Positions 1 to 21,800 of a stretch of 64,000 nucleotides of DNA are shown here, piece by piece. The DNA lies in the NCBI RefSeq assembly GCF_000150275.1, contig NW_002060945.1, positions 5,198,123 through 5,262,122 on the forward strand. The letters are read 5' to 3'. Each line of letters begins with the position of its first letter. Position 1 is the stretch's first letter. The notes under the pieces were generated by a model. That model saw only the letters and a program-made list of their open reading frames with translations, made no database searches and was not told the DNA's origin. The translations under genes were made by a program, and so were the position numbers. The DNA is from Trichoplax adhaerens. Its lineage: Eukaryota; Placozoa; Uniplacotomia; Trichoplacea; Trichoplacidae.

Positions 1-647
1 TATACAACTTTCACAGAGCCGGAAAATGGTATATAGAGAGCTGATAATAAGATACGTATACAGATGAAATTGGATCATTTAGACTATTATAGAGGCTATG
101 AATGAATTCGAACGAGCGGAAGTGCGCGTATTAATGAAAAGATTTAATCAGTTATTTAACAAATCACAACGCTAAATAACATTAATTACTGGTACTCTAC
201 TAATAGTATATATATATATATATATATAATGCGCTTGACAGTTTCATCGCAAGCATCACTATTTTAAGTAGTATACACTTAGACGATAAAAATGAATTAT
301 TTTGAAAAAATTTTCATTGCAGCTACCATAAGATAAATCTGTAGTACGATCACAGTGCTAGAACTTCATGGCATAAGGAAATACCACCTACTTATGATGC
401 GGTTGTTATATTCCATAATATTTTGTTAGAATGTACTAAAACGCATATACTACTTTAAAAGATTAATAACTGCAAGCTACAATAGACTATGAAGAGACTG
501 CTATAGTTTTGTTTTCTAACTTATTAATGTAGTAGTTACTGTACGTATACAGTAGACTGCTTGGGGGTTCTATTTTATGCCTGAGACTCAAAATGATGAT
601 ATGCGACATGGGATCATAAAGCATTCAGATATTATCTTAGCAATAAC
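1..647. other. Probable intron of the acid lipase gene
   Basis: No exon matching the next lipase segment (DEMAKYD-like, GHSQG) could be found on the minus strand, and nothing recognisable is on the plus strand. It holds a short (TA)n run at 208-228. Taken as intron because the lipase reading frame must continue to the left. Confidence 0.5.
208..228. repeat. (TA)n microsatellite
   Basis: About ten uninterrupted TA units, read directly. Confidence 0.9.
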
Positions 648-1527
648 CTCCAATTCCAAAATGCATCCTGATCAGGCTTGAGAGTAACATGATTTCTAGA
701 ATAGGTATTACCCCTAACATTTCCAAGCCAAACATCTAATTCGTTATCCGCTAAAATGAAACCTAAACTCTCATTCGATAAATTTATTACCCAATCGGCG
801 CTAGAGCATAGCAGGCAGTGCATTAAAAATACGACTGGCTTTCTTTTGTCATAGTTGACGTCAATCGGCTTTTCTCTACCTTGAGGAATTCTTTGTATAT
901 TCAGAATGAAACCATCCTCAGTCTTGACGAAATGATTTTCTACAGGATAGCCTTTGCTGGTGATTAGTTTCGTCTATATCGATTTATGGAAAGTGAATAC
1001 GAGAAAACTTCTTGACGAAAACTTAATGGCAATGTATCTAACGTACGCGTATATGCCTATACACAGTGTAATGTAAACGACGTTTAAAAATGGCTGCCAA
1101 TCCACTATAAAGCTGTGACGCCTGTAAAAACTACTGCCGGCAGCGAAAATGCTACAAGCATACCAGTAAGAGCGAGAGATTTCTCAATAGTAATCATTAA
1201 TTACACTGCTGCTCAGATATTGCGCAAGTAAATTACATTGCATTCATTGCACTCCAATATTCACCCAGTGTTCTGTGCAACTCTACTGTACAAGTGTATA
1301 GTATAGTATACTGCTCCGGTAGTTAATATAATTTTAAAATAGACCATTTTCTGGAGCTCACAGAATTCATTAGTGGAGGTAACTGTAATTTCTGATCACA
1401 AGTACAAAATATTACTTACAACATTTACTCCAATATCAGGATCTCCATTGCTATTTTCTGTGGTTAATACCGCAAAAGCGAACCCACAGACGATCGCATT
1501 TACGTAGAGAATCAGTAAACGCTGCAT
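648..1527 (-). CDS. Acid lipase (lysosomal/gastric lipase family), 5' part only
   Basis: Two exons of a secreted or lysosomal alpha/beta-hydrolase lipase are visible: 1420-1527 and 648-973. Exon 1 encodes 36 residues starting MQRLLILYVNAIVCGFAFAV, a typical signal peptide, and ends at a GTAAGT donor. Exon 2 joins in phase 0 and carries the AB-hydrolase lipase N-terminal motif (KGYPVENHFVKTEDGFIL, then RIPQGR) and a block ending SLGFILADNELDVWLGNVRG, NTYSRNH. These match lysosomal acid lipase and gastric lipase closely. The family hydrolyses cholesteryl esters and triglycerides. The nucleophile elbow (GHSQG) and the Asp and His of the triad would lie in later exons; I find none in 1-647, so the gene continues beyond the window. 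The exon 2 donor (648/647, GTTATT) is weak and its position is less certain. The usual HG of the oxyanion-hole segment reads HC here. LIPA versus LIPF cannot be decided for a non-vertebrate. Confidence 0.85.
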
Positions 1528-3360
1528 GAACTCAAGTGCTGCTTGTAAAGACTATTCTTGTTGTTATTAAACAGTTCCGATGTTCATAATAACAAATTAA
1601 ATAGAAAGAGTAGTACGAAAAACTGAGTACTGCATTAATCGCAGCTAATAAATAAAAAAAACGTACGAAATTTAGCAACTCTATCGAGTTTTAATAATTC
1701 ATAGTTATACTGTATAGTGTATACTTATACGCGTAGTACCGATTAATTAATTTAATTGAATAAATGCCATTTGGTGTCACTTCCAGTCCCGAATTTTTCT
1801 CTTTACAAGTGTGATATCTCATCAGCGAACTGTACTGTACAGTACAGTACAGTAAAGTTCTGTAGTTCAGTACTATACTGTACAGTATACAGTTTAGTAG
1901 AGTATTTACAGTACACTATGCATTACTGTACGTACAGTACTGTAAGCACACTGTACAGTACACTGTACAGTAACATACAGTACTGTATGATATCGCGCTC
2001 TTTTTGCAATAGTATACAGTACTGTACAGTACGTACAGTACAGTACTATGTCGTTTTACATAGTAATGTGACCGAAACTGAATTCCTAAAATCCAGTACA
2101 ATTATTGCATTTTGGAATGATTTGCGATACTTGATCTTACTAGGGGTAGTATCACTAGCATGGCAGTTGTAGTACCAGTACTAGCACTATGCAAAAAAAA
2201 TAGGAATGAAGATCTCTAGAATGAGTGTCGGATGGCTAGTAATGTATTCGACAGAACGTAGAAATGCATTACTCTGGTCCACAGATACATTTTAGCGCCG
2301 TAGTAGAGTAGGTTCGGTTCATTCAAGTTGCGCCAAGCTGAAAAAAGTCCTGTTTACAATTGTCTAGTAAGATTTGGCTTTTTATAACATTGCCTGGAAC
2401 CTGAACCGTCCTACAGTTCCTGGGCGTACTGTACTGCCGTTATGCTTATACAGTACCTGAGTATCTCTGATCTACGCTGGCTCAAAACGGCTATTGATCA
2501 TTGAACTTAGATATCAAAAAAAGTCATTCACTTTACTTCCGTGATCGTGACATCAGCGACTTTTGAGAGAAAATTCTTTAAAGAAGTACCTGATGAAATA
2601 CTGTACAGTATGTACTACTGTAAATACTAAAAGTAAGACTAGTATTCTCTTAATTAATAAGAGTAATGGCACCATTACTCTTCTACAGTACATGACCATT
2701 CTTACCCCTTTCAAAGTACAGTATAGCACAGTAGTTTTCTGTGTCGTAGTTTATGTTCAAGCACAGTACAGTAATTATACATAATTAGTACTGCAATGTA
2801 CGACTTAATTACCACGTAATAATCTGCTGTACACTGACGCACATAATGAGTTATTTCTGACAATTTCGAAAGGTTTACTTTGTACATTACAGTAAATGAT
2901 CGCAGTATTTCAGTATCATATGATATTGAAAGAAGATCTACAGTAATATACGATACATCATTTCACTTATAGAACGGCATCCCTAATTGGTAATTGGTGA
3001 AAAGATTTTAGTCAAAAGGGTTAAATGAGAATACAGTAATGAGTAACATTGCATTACATATAGAGATTACAGAGCTATAACATTTACGAAACTAATTCAA
3101 TAATGCTTATAAATGTTTAAACTGCAAGGCAAAGATGGATATCGTGTAATTTAATCATAATTGATCATGTTACAGCAACGAAGTCTCCATAGTAAAGGGT
3201 TAAAGAGCTTTTTCGATAGCAGTACCCTAGCAATATACGAGAGTTAAAGATCTTGATTTAAACATATGATCCACCTTTAGACTGTTCGCTATTTACAATT
3301 CTAGGCTAAATCAAAGATTACAAGGATTCTTTTAGCGCATTTCAGTACAATCTATTCGAA
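1528..3360. other. Intergenic: acid lipase 5' flank / PDE3 3' flank
   Basis: Between the lipase start codon (1527) and the PDE3 stop (3361). Contains WGTAC array A at 1831-2049 and scattered single TACTGTA/TACAGTA motifs; otherwise AT-rich with no supportable gene. Open frames here (for example 1756-2172) are made largely of array sequence. Confidence 0.7.
1831..2049. repeat. WGTAC pentamer array A
   Basis: Interrupted runs of TGTAC and AGTAC pentamers, for example five and a half consecutive units at 1831-1855 with fifth-base order T,T,A,A,A,A. Self-complementary, so strand has no meaning. Lies 300-520 bp upstream of the acid lipase ATG. Confidence 0.9.
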
Positions 3361-12514
<9,154 letters not shown>

Positions 12515-13822
12515 CTTAGTGTGATTAATATATTCTCGGTTTCCAGTTGAATAATATAAGCCCTTAAATAATGTCTAAATCTTAACTTGTATGCAAATTG
12601 AAGTTGCAATGCTTGGAAGCTGGATTTTGTGGTTTTCGTCTTCCCGTAGGTAGAATCACCAGAGTAATACGGCAATCGCAACTATTTTATGTTGTTATGA
12701 TGTAAATTGATTGAATCCAATGTTGATGACTATATCTACACTTGTCAATATCTACTAGCAACTGTACAGTGCATGCGGCAGGCTGTTCTCAGCTCGCGTA
12801 GCTCTGAACTAAAAAACCCTATCAACTAAACGTTTGTACGTACAGTACCGTATACTATAGTACTATGCAAATCTCTAATTTACTCAGTACAGAACTACTG
12901 AGTTAGACTTTAAAAGTAAAAATTTTATTTTGTAAGACTGATTCGTTCACTTCTACGGTAAGGTTACAGAATATTACTTATTGTGTACGAGCGTGTAACG
13001 TTGGTTTAAACGCGGCTGACAAAATAAATTTTAGCAAGATTCAAAGTAAGTTACTCAGTATCAGTTAAACTGTAAATAGTCGTAAACTGTAAGAAATACT
13101 TTAGTCGCGAGTTTTTAATACAGCACCTATGAAACTAACCAGCTGCTACAGGTACAGCAACTTACTCATGATGTAAAAATAATAAACTGTAGTAGAAGTA
13201 TTTGCAGTGCTTATTTCAATCATTAAAGCAAAAATAATTACTGTAATCGGTTACCTTTTCAGTAGTAAAGCCTTACTATAGAATGTACTACTAATATATC
13301 AGTTGCTATGATTGCTTCAAAGAAGATATTACAACTAAATTAAAATTAAAATTATTACATACTTTCCTTACTGAAGGAGCTACAGATCAGACTACAGTAT
13401 AGGTATATAGTAATAGCCTTGTACTGTATAAGAAGCTAATTTTCTTGTCAATTTAAATTACTGTTTAATCAATTATCGTTGTAAAATTGGGTTCAAACTG
13501 ACAGCCTTGACAAACTATTATTGTAATTATGGATATATTATATACTGTACTGTTGATTGGATAATATGCTATACTTCCTCTTGTCTTTCCAATAATAATT
13601 CTACTTGCAATTGCTGTACCGTATCCGTCTATAAATCCAAGCACTTCAATCCACTTTTATGTTATTCGTTATTTGACACCACCGCGGTGATTTATTTTTT
13701 TTTTATCTAGTAAACCCGATGCTTTAATGCTGTACCAGCAGACACTTTACCGTGCTGACTGTAGCGGTATGGTTGGAACTTCTGCGCAAACACGGTTCTC
13801 GGGTTCTGTAACACTATTGTAA

Positions 13823-14080
13823 TGTACAGTACTGTACTGTACTGTACACAGTGTACTGTACAGTACCGTACTGTAGTATATACTGTACAATACAGTACTA
13901 TACTTTACTGTACTGTATAGTACTGTGTAAGTTAGCTAAATTAGTACAAATGATACTGGACTGGCGGCTGATCCTACTGTACATTGTACAAGTGTACGGT
14001 GTACAGTAATCATCTATGTACTGTACAGTAGTACTACAGCAAAGTTTCGCGCCACTTGACAGTACTGTACTGTACTGTAT
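13823..14080. repeat. WGTAC pentamer array C1
   Basis: Runs of TGTAC/AGTAC with partial variants (TATAC, CGTAC). About 1.3 kb upstream of the PDE3 ATG. Confidence 0.9.
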
Positions 14081-14263
14081 AGTGCAGCACAGTAAATCAT
14101 TTTATCATTTTAACGTAAATTAACAATCCGCGACAGCATCGATGCTGTGTATCATTGTAAATTAAATTTAAATTTGATTAGCAACAAGCCAACACCAACT
14201 GTTTGCCAAGAGCAACGCATACACGTTAACAGTAAACAATCCAGCAACCACGGTGTCCACAGC

Positions 14264-14395
14264 GCTGTACTGTACGGTACGGTACTTCCCGTATTGTTCC
14301 TTTCCCAACATCGGAAAGAAATCTTCTTTACGTACGGTACCGACGAACGAACTACGACAGTGAAATGTCATCAGTACTGTACGTACGTACAGTAT
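14264..14395. repeat. WGTAC array C2 with CGGTAC variants
   Basis: Shorter array where the fifth base is often C or G (TACGGTACGGTAC, ACGTACGTAC) in addition to A/T; the GTAC core is retained. Confidence 0.75.
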
Positions 14396-14630
14396 ACCGC
14401 AAATCGCGTAAAATCACAATAACAGTGACTGACTGTACAAATATGATACGAAGTAGCTTATAGAAAGAAAGTTATCCTTATCTTTGATTAATTTGCACCC
14501 TGATACTGCCCCGTACCCGCACAACATGCCGTACAAATAAATAAATATAAAATAGTACAGTAGTTAGTAGGTAACGAGTAAAATTTTATTTTTCTATAGA
14601 ATATTAGCTAGATCTTTATCCGCGGAATAC

Positions 14631-14756
14631 AGTACTGTACAGTACTGTACAGTGTACAGTCAGGGCCAGGACTACGGACCAGATCAGACCATACAGTTAC
14701 AGTACTATACAATAAGGTTTACAGTATACTGTACAGTAATACACAGTGCACAGTAC
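14631..14756. repeat. WGTAC pentamer array C3
   Basis: AGTAC/TGTAC run at 14631-14655 followed by scattered units. Confidence 0.85.
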
Positions 14757-14804
14757 TGTAATATTTTCTGTTCAGATTTTTGGGGGTCAAAAAAGACATA
14801 ATAT

Positions 14805-14828
14805 AATTAATTAATTAATTAATTAATT
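14805..14828. repeat. (AATT)n microsatellite
   Basis: Six perfect AATT units, read directly. Confidence 0.9.
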
Positions 14829-15856
14829 GCCGAATTACATATCAGATTGTAGAGGAAGATCTCAATTTTTCGAATATTGCTACCAAATGAATTATAATAG
14901 CCTCATAAAGTTGGTTTAAAATTTCAATTCACGCACTAGTATATTTTACGTTTTTACCCATAGTTACAAATTTAGCTCACATGATCCAAGCCGGTTTAAA
15001 GTACTGTATTTTACATTAATTATTGTTACTTTTTCCCATTTTAAGTATCTGATATGAAAATAAGTAAACACTCAGCCTAGCTATGTGTAGATATTACGTA
15101 GTTCTATACATATACGTGTATTTTTCACTACGAGTGAAATATCGAACTTTGATGCAGATTATCCGGCAATCACAGAGTTGAAAACTGCTCCTCAAATGGC
15201 GGTAATTAACTAAGTACAGTAAATTCCACTTTTGGTGATAGCAGCTGCCTAGAAACGTTCACTGCACGGCGTATTACGACCTCTGCAGCTGATACTCCGA
15301 TTATATAATATATATACGCGTGTATATAATAAGTGCTGCGAAGTCAGTCAATGCGGTTAAAGATCAGATTGATCATCTACTGATATCAACAATTATAACC
15401 ATAATATATAATTAGTTGCTCTCAGCAACTGAGATAAGTAAATGTGTACGCGTTTTCTGAATCAATCGATATAACAATCGGATAGCTAGCGGTAAAAATC
15501 TAGTAAATTTAATCAATGGAATCATTCATTATTGTTTACGATATCGCGCATACTGTAATTATTAAAGTGATTTTGAATAAAATCACTATCATGTCACTTA
15601 AAAAAATTAGCTTAAGACATACTGTATATCATGATTTACATAAGACTAATTTATTATACCTCTATAATAATACACGTATATTACTGTACCGGATTGCTCG
15701 TTAATCAAGTTGACCGAGTTATAGCAAGTTCTTAGCAATCTATCATTTCAGGCTAGGTTTGTAGTCATCGATTTTAAATTATTGCCTATAGGTCTTTATA
15801 TATCTTCACTTGAATATTCATACTCGTACTACATTCTGGGCGTAGATTAAAACCAT

Positions 15857-15884
15857 TAGATAGAGAAGAGGTCTTCTCTATCTA
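15857..15884. repeat. Perfect 13-bp inverted repeat
   Basis: Arms TAGATAGAGAAGA and TCTTCTCTATCTA separated by GG, preceded by ACCAT and followed by CCAT. Could form a hairpin on either strand. Isolated in the gene-free stretch; no function assigned. Confidence 0.85.
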
Positions 15885-18800
15885 CCATTAGTTTCATTAT
15901 GGCGAGTAGACTGAACGAATTTTATATTTATACTTTAACAGAGTCTGCTTGATTATATTTATATATAATTAATCGAATAGCCTCTAATACTTAGCAATTG
16001 ACGTAATCAATACTAGAAATTATCTAGGATACAATACCAATGTACGTAGTATGATACTTTAATTTATATTGTTGGAACGATTTTTTTTTTAATCATACGT
16101 TTATCTGGGCGATCAATAATACTTTCCTCTAAGATGTAATATTTAACCTTTGTCCTTTAAATATCTTTAGCTAAAAGATATATACCACATTTAATGTCAC
16201 ATATGTATTTGTATATGTAAGAACAGTAGAATATTTCCCTGTTACACCAATTACTTTTATAAAGATACAGTAGTAAATTCAGTAATACGGTAGTGATCAT
16301 ACTGTGCTGAATGCGAATTTGCATAGGTATTAAATTCCATCAAGACCCTACTAGAAATAGATCCAGCACCGGTACTACATCGACGCTATTTTCTCTATTG
16401 AAAGATATCTTCTCTTAAACTTCTCAAGTATTAGCCGAAACAACTGATTAATTTTAAGTCATACAGTCGTAAATTCAGAAATTTTCACTAGATAACCGAA
16501 TGAAATTGAAAGTTTCTTTAAATAATGTCTATGTCTATAACAGTACTGTATAGTATACATTGCTTTTAACCATGCATAAAAGGAGATAATCTATTATGTC
16601 ACATCTGTCAACTATATACATTGTAGTTAACTAGTGTTTAATGCGATTGTGAGAACTAAAATTTAAGAGAGAGAGCACTCACAGAGGTACAGTATGTACG
16701 CACTGCGTGCTTATTATTGCACACGTACGTCATTACTGAGTATCATATTACCATTGCAGTATATACGGAAATCGCATAATTAACTGGGAATTTACTATGT
16801 GACAAGATTACACCAAAGCAATATTGAATATATTTATAAGTTATACTGTGATCAGAATACTCTATTAATTAGTACGCATGTAGACTCTGCTAAGTGATTA
16901 CAGAATACATGCAGGATTAAATAAATATAATCAGATCGAGTACAGTACGCGAAGTATCACGAACGAGACTTCCACTAGCAATCAATAATGCATAATCCTA
17001 ATACACCATATAAAATAAACATTGTACACAATGCTGCGTTGCATAAATCTCAGAAGTGAGTATATGTTAATTATAAATTAAAATCTAAAGACTCTCTTCT
17101 GTAAAATTATATTTGCATCCAAGTATTGTTCAAACAATACTAACACAATTTACATAACTTCTACAATTTTTGCAAAAAAATACGTTTTAGTACAGTTTAA
17201 TTCAAGTTAACAAAAGTCATCGGCTTTTTTACTGTATATTAGCGATAATCCCCAATTTGATATTAACAAAGTGCAGCACATTCATTTTATAAACGATGCA
17301 AAAATTGTACTATGTAAAAGTCATAAGAATGCTATTTACAGTTAGCCTCCAGTAAATGATCTATAGTTATATACGGGATTCAGAAAAGTATATGTATAGG
17401 CACATGATCTTTGCCCGCAATTATTTCCAGAATTAGAATTAACATACGCGTATATTTTAAATACCATTGCTCTACGATAGGGTATTAAAGAATCTCAGTA
17501 AGATAATTTCATATATATCGTTTTTACTTCGAAATTGCTATAATAGATGATATAAAGGCGTCTTTTTATGAATAAAATTTATGAGTAACGAGCAAGTACT
17601 ACGGTAGTTGTATTATGTAGTGCTGAAATACGACTTTAATGTCGTACTAACTGTTGTAGCTGAGTAACAATGCAGACAAATATCACCGCCAGGAAAAGAA
17701 TTGTAACGCAATTGTGGTGTTTTTCAAGAATATAAGTTAACATCTTTCCAAGTTCAAATCAATTTAAAAAATCTAGAAATGCAATGATATACAGTAGCTT
17801 TGAGCAAGGATCATTCGGTATACGACGGAAATCCGTAACCTGAAGCTTAGTAATTAGACTAAAATGTCAATATGTATATCGATAACAAACTATGATAATG
17901 ATCATACAGTAAGAAACTATTGCAGTAGTAACGCTGATTTGCTTGCCAATTAAGATTTTATTGCAACCCTAAGTTTAGTTGCAAACTCAAATAGGGCTTG
18001 AAGCCTTTATGATATTGCAAATAATGTGCAATCTGCAATAAAATTAGCAAATCTGTTCAAGTCAACAAGTATATACGGGTATATCGAAAGTGATAAATAT
18101 TTCCTTCGATAAATTAGACCGTAACATAAATAACTAAAAAGAATCACGATGACCGCTTTGCCCCGATCAGCTGCTGGTAGAAAGATTAAAATTCGTAATG
18201 ATTCTCATGATAAACTCATCAAAAGAATGTCTATTCGTTTATGACGGTACTCATATTTAGAGTAACAAGCTATAACACTGCATAACATGATATTTAAGTA
18301 TCAAAAAGATAATTGATTGATTCAATGTTATTACTACATGATATGAAATTAGACAACAAAATAATACAACAACAACCTAAACTACGAAATAAACGCGGTA
18401 CTGGTAACCGTGCATACTTTCGCGTACCATCTAATAGGTTTTATCACCTAAAATTTTAAATTATCTTGTATAATAGGACGTCAGTTATTAACATACCTAA
18501 TCTTGCATCCACGTCGTTTAGATCTTGAATTTTTGAACTGAGAGATATTGTTGTAATTGATAGAGCCAGTACTTGTATTTAAAACTGAATATGTGCTGAT
18601 TCCTTTCAAGTAAACATTTTGTCTTCTTGATCACATCGCGTAACAGTTAAGACAACTTCTAAATGAAAGATAAATTGAATTTTAAATATCGGTATAGAAC
18701 AACAATGAAAATGTAGGTTCAGTACAACTCATATACGCTATTCTGTAATCGAAAGTATAGAGAGGTTAGTTTAATATAATAGTCATTAAATACGGCCAGA

Positions 18801-21800
18801 GACAGGTGATGTTTATAACAATTGATTCAAATTAATTTTTGATTGTTAAGAATTTGCTATATACTACATCAACAATCGATCTTTTTATATAAGTCATCTT
18901 ATCAAAACAATTTACGTTAATGCAATCATGAATTGACATCCAGTATACCACTATATTTTTTAGCCTTTGTTATAAAATAAATCCTTGTTATTAATAGATG
19001 GGATTGAGCACATTTGGAAATGAAGATTTAAATAAAATTAATATCCGTGCACTAAAACAATAGCTATTCATGCCTTAAATTTATATATGTTTAATAATAT
19101 ATTTATTATAAGGAATATACTGTAAAAAGTAATAATTCATCTCTAATCATTTAGTATCTCAAATCTACTCTTAGTACAACCATTAAACTATCTTGCGGAA
19201 ATTTTACTTTAACACAGCACTAACTACTTCAATTCAATAATTTCATATCTTAATACTTAAAATTTGTTTAGGAAATGGATCTATTAAAATAACCTTTAAT
19301 CTGTTCTAACTCACTAGAAATACTAAGCTTAATAAACATGTAAAAAATAAATAAATAACGTGTTATATTTTAATATTGAAGATCCCCTATAATAGAACAT
19401 TTACCTGAGGCTCCAGGCTAAGAGAAAATAACGTCACTTATCCATTCTTAAGGAACCTAACAATGCATAATATTATTTCATGGAATACGATAGAAAATCT
19501 CTATGGCTCGTAATCGGTGAAAAGCTTTTGATTATAAAGTAACAATAAGCCCGTTTATAAAAATATTTTTTGATTTACTCTTGCTAGTAAAGTAGGTAAT
19601 GATCAAAATTCATCCACTGGCTCCATACAGCTTCACTATTTTTAAAATGACTTTTAAGAATATAGTGATAAAAAGCAATAAGCTTACAGTTACGGTATTA
19701 ACCTAATTTCGCACTGATAGGTTTAAGACTTATAAAATAATAGAGAAATCCTAATTCATTCTATGATACTAATGATTTACTAGTTCGTTATCTTGCATAA
19801 CCTAATAATATTATGCAACACAGTAATATAGAGTAGGTATATACGGGAAATTATTAAGTAAAGAAATAATCAGTTTCTCGCACGGTTTACCGAGTCAATT
19901 GCTAATTTATCATTATTTTGTGTCTATTACTATACGATATATAATTCGTATAACATTACAAGGTATTAAAGCGGTAGATTTACCCAAATTTGATTTTCAA
20001 GGTTGAACATGAATTCAACTGAAGGCCGCAAGTATAATTTTGTGAAGTAGTTACTAAATTATTTGGAAGAAAAGATGGTAACTGCAATTGAACGTACTAT
20101 TTCCCAGCATGCATAGTAAATAAATCGTTAAATCCTTAGGAAAAAAATACTGACTATTATTTTAGGCATATTATTATATATGCTTAGAGTTAGTAATGTG
20201 TTCGTTCCAAAATATTTAGAATGAAATTTTGTTACTACGTAGTACGAGTATAACAATGTACAAGGTAATTACTACCGCAAATCCTATAACGTAATGCGAC
20301 TACTAACCGAAAGCCTATAAATGTTATAGATTTCCTTTATAAACTACAATAAAGTTAAAATTTTTATTGGTTCCAAATTGTGACCATCTAAAAATGATCG
20401 TAAATAGGTAAGTCATTGAGGCACTGTAACATAAAGAAAGAAGATTGAAAACGCGATAATGCTAAAATCATAATATATTTGTAAATTTCGCTTATAGTAG
20501 GTACCAAGTCATGAAGCGAAGAAGTATGTACTGTATTGCTGCAGTACTTTCTTTTAATATTCACTTCTATCAAAATATGCGACCAAAAATACTAATTGTA
20601 GGCTGACATCAGGAATTATCTTAGTGACGTAAGGGCAAATAGGCTAGAGTATACTGAATTTATATAATAACATAGAAAGTTCACGTCTACAAGTCAACTG
20701 TGTCCTCCAAGATGCTGCCAGTTTAAGAAATTCCAATTCTGAAGTTAGACTAAAATAATGTACGTATATTAGATTTGAGTGCATACTATGCACACTGTAC
20801 ATTCTACTGCATTGAGCGTCATAGGCGCGATACTCTCAGATATTAACACAATATGCAAGTGGTACTCGCCAGTACAGTATCTCTCACAGTCAATTTCTCG
20901 AAATAAATTAGAGCACTATCAATAGCTGACAGATTTAAAATTAAAACCAAGAACTGTTAATTTTTAGTATAATATAAAGCATAGTGAAGATTAGCTTTCA
21001 TTAATACAAATGTCTATATGTCTAACACTTAATCGTACGCACCAAAAACCGCCAATATTCATAAGCAATAATGCTTAATCTTTAACCATAGAAATATATT
21101 AATTATGAATATATAATTTATTTCTTTAAAACTACTTCGTTATGATTAAATTATTACTTAAGAAGTTGAGTAATAAACTTTAGAATTATAGGAAATACAA
21201 TAATAATTGTTGGAAATGATATCAAAAATTAAGTTTATTGACTAGCTGCTAAAAAATTTTACTATAAACTTGTATAGTGTTAATTTTAGACTGATTTATA
21301 AACATCGCTGCATTTGGTAATTTGGCAATTTTGACAAAATTCTTCTATTATTACACCTTTCTACATAAGAAAAGGTTATAAATACTAATTTAAAAATAGT
21401 TATCTTACAAGATTTAGCGTTTAATCGATATTTAAAAATCGATATTTATTCAGTGTAGAATTCTACCTAAAATGCGTATAAATTTTGACATAAAATTAGT
21501 TATTAATGATAGTTGCCCTCTTAAGTGCTGTACATGTTTGTAATTTTTAATGTAGTTATCATCATTGATGCTCCTAAATAAGCATTGCAGAATGATATGC
21601 CGCATAATTCATGACCTACTATATAAGTTACGATGCTTTAGCATTGAACAGCTAATACAACGCTAAACGTTATAAGCAGACAAAGTAAAATAGAGATCTT
21701 TGATCAGTTCGTTACGAAATTTTGATTCGCCTGCAGAAAATCACAAGACATCATAACTTTTAGAAAATGCTTTCCAGTTTGATACAATCTGTAAAGAACA

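Noticed and set aside
1831-2049. Array considered as a CRISPR-like or virus-derived repeat
   Set aside because: No spacers of constant length and a eukaryotic context; the unit is 5 bp with a free base, unlike any CRISPR array or known viral repeat.
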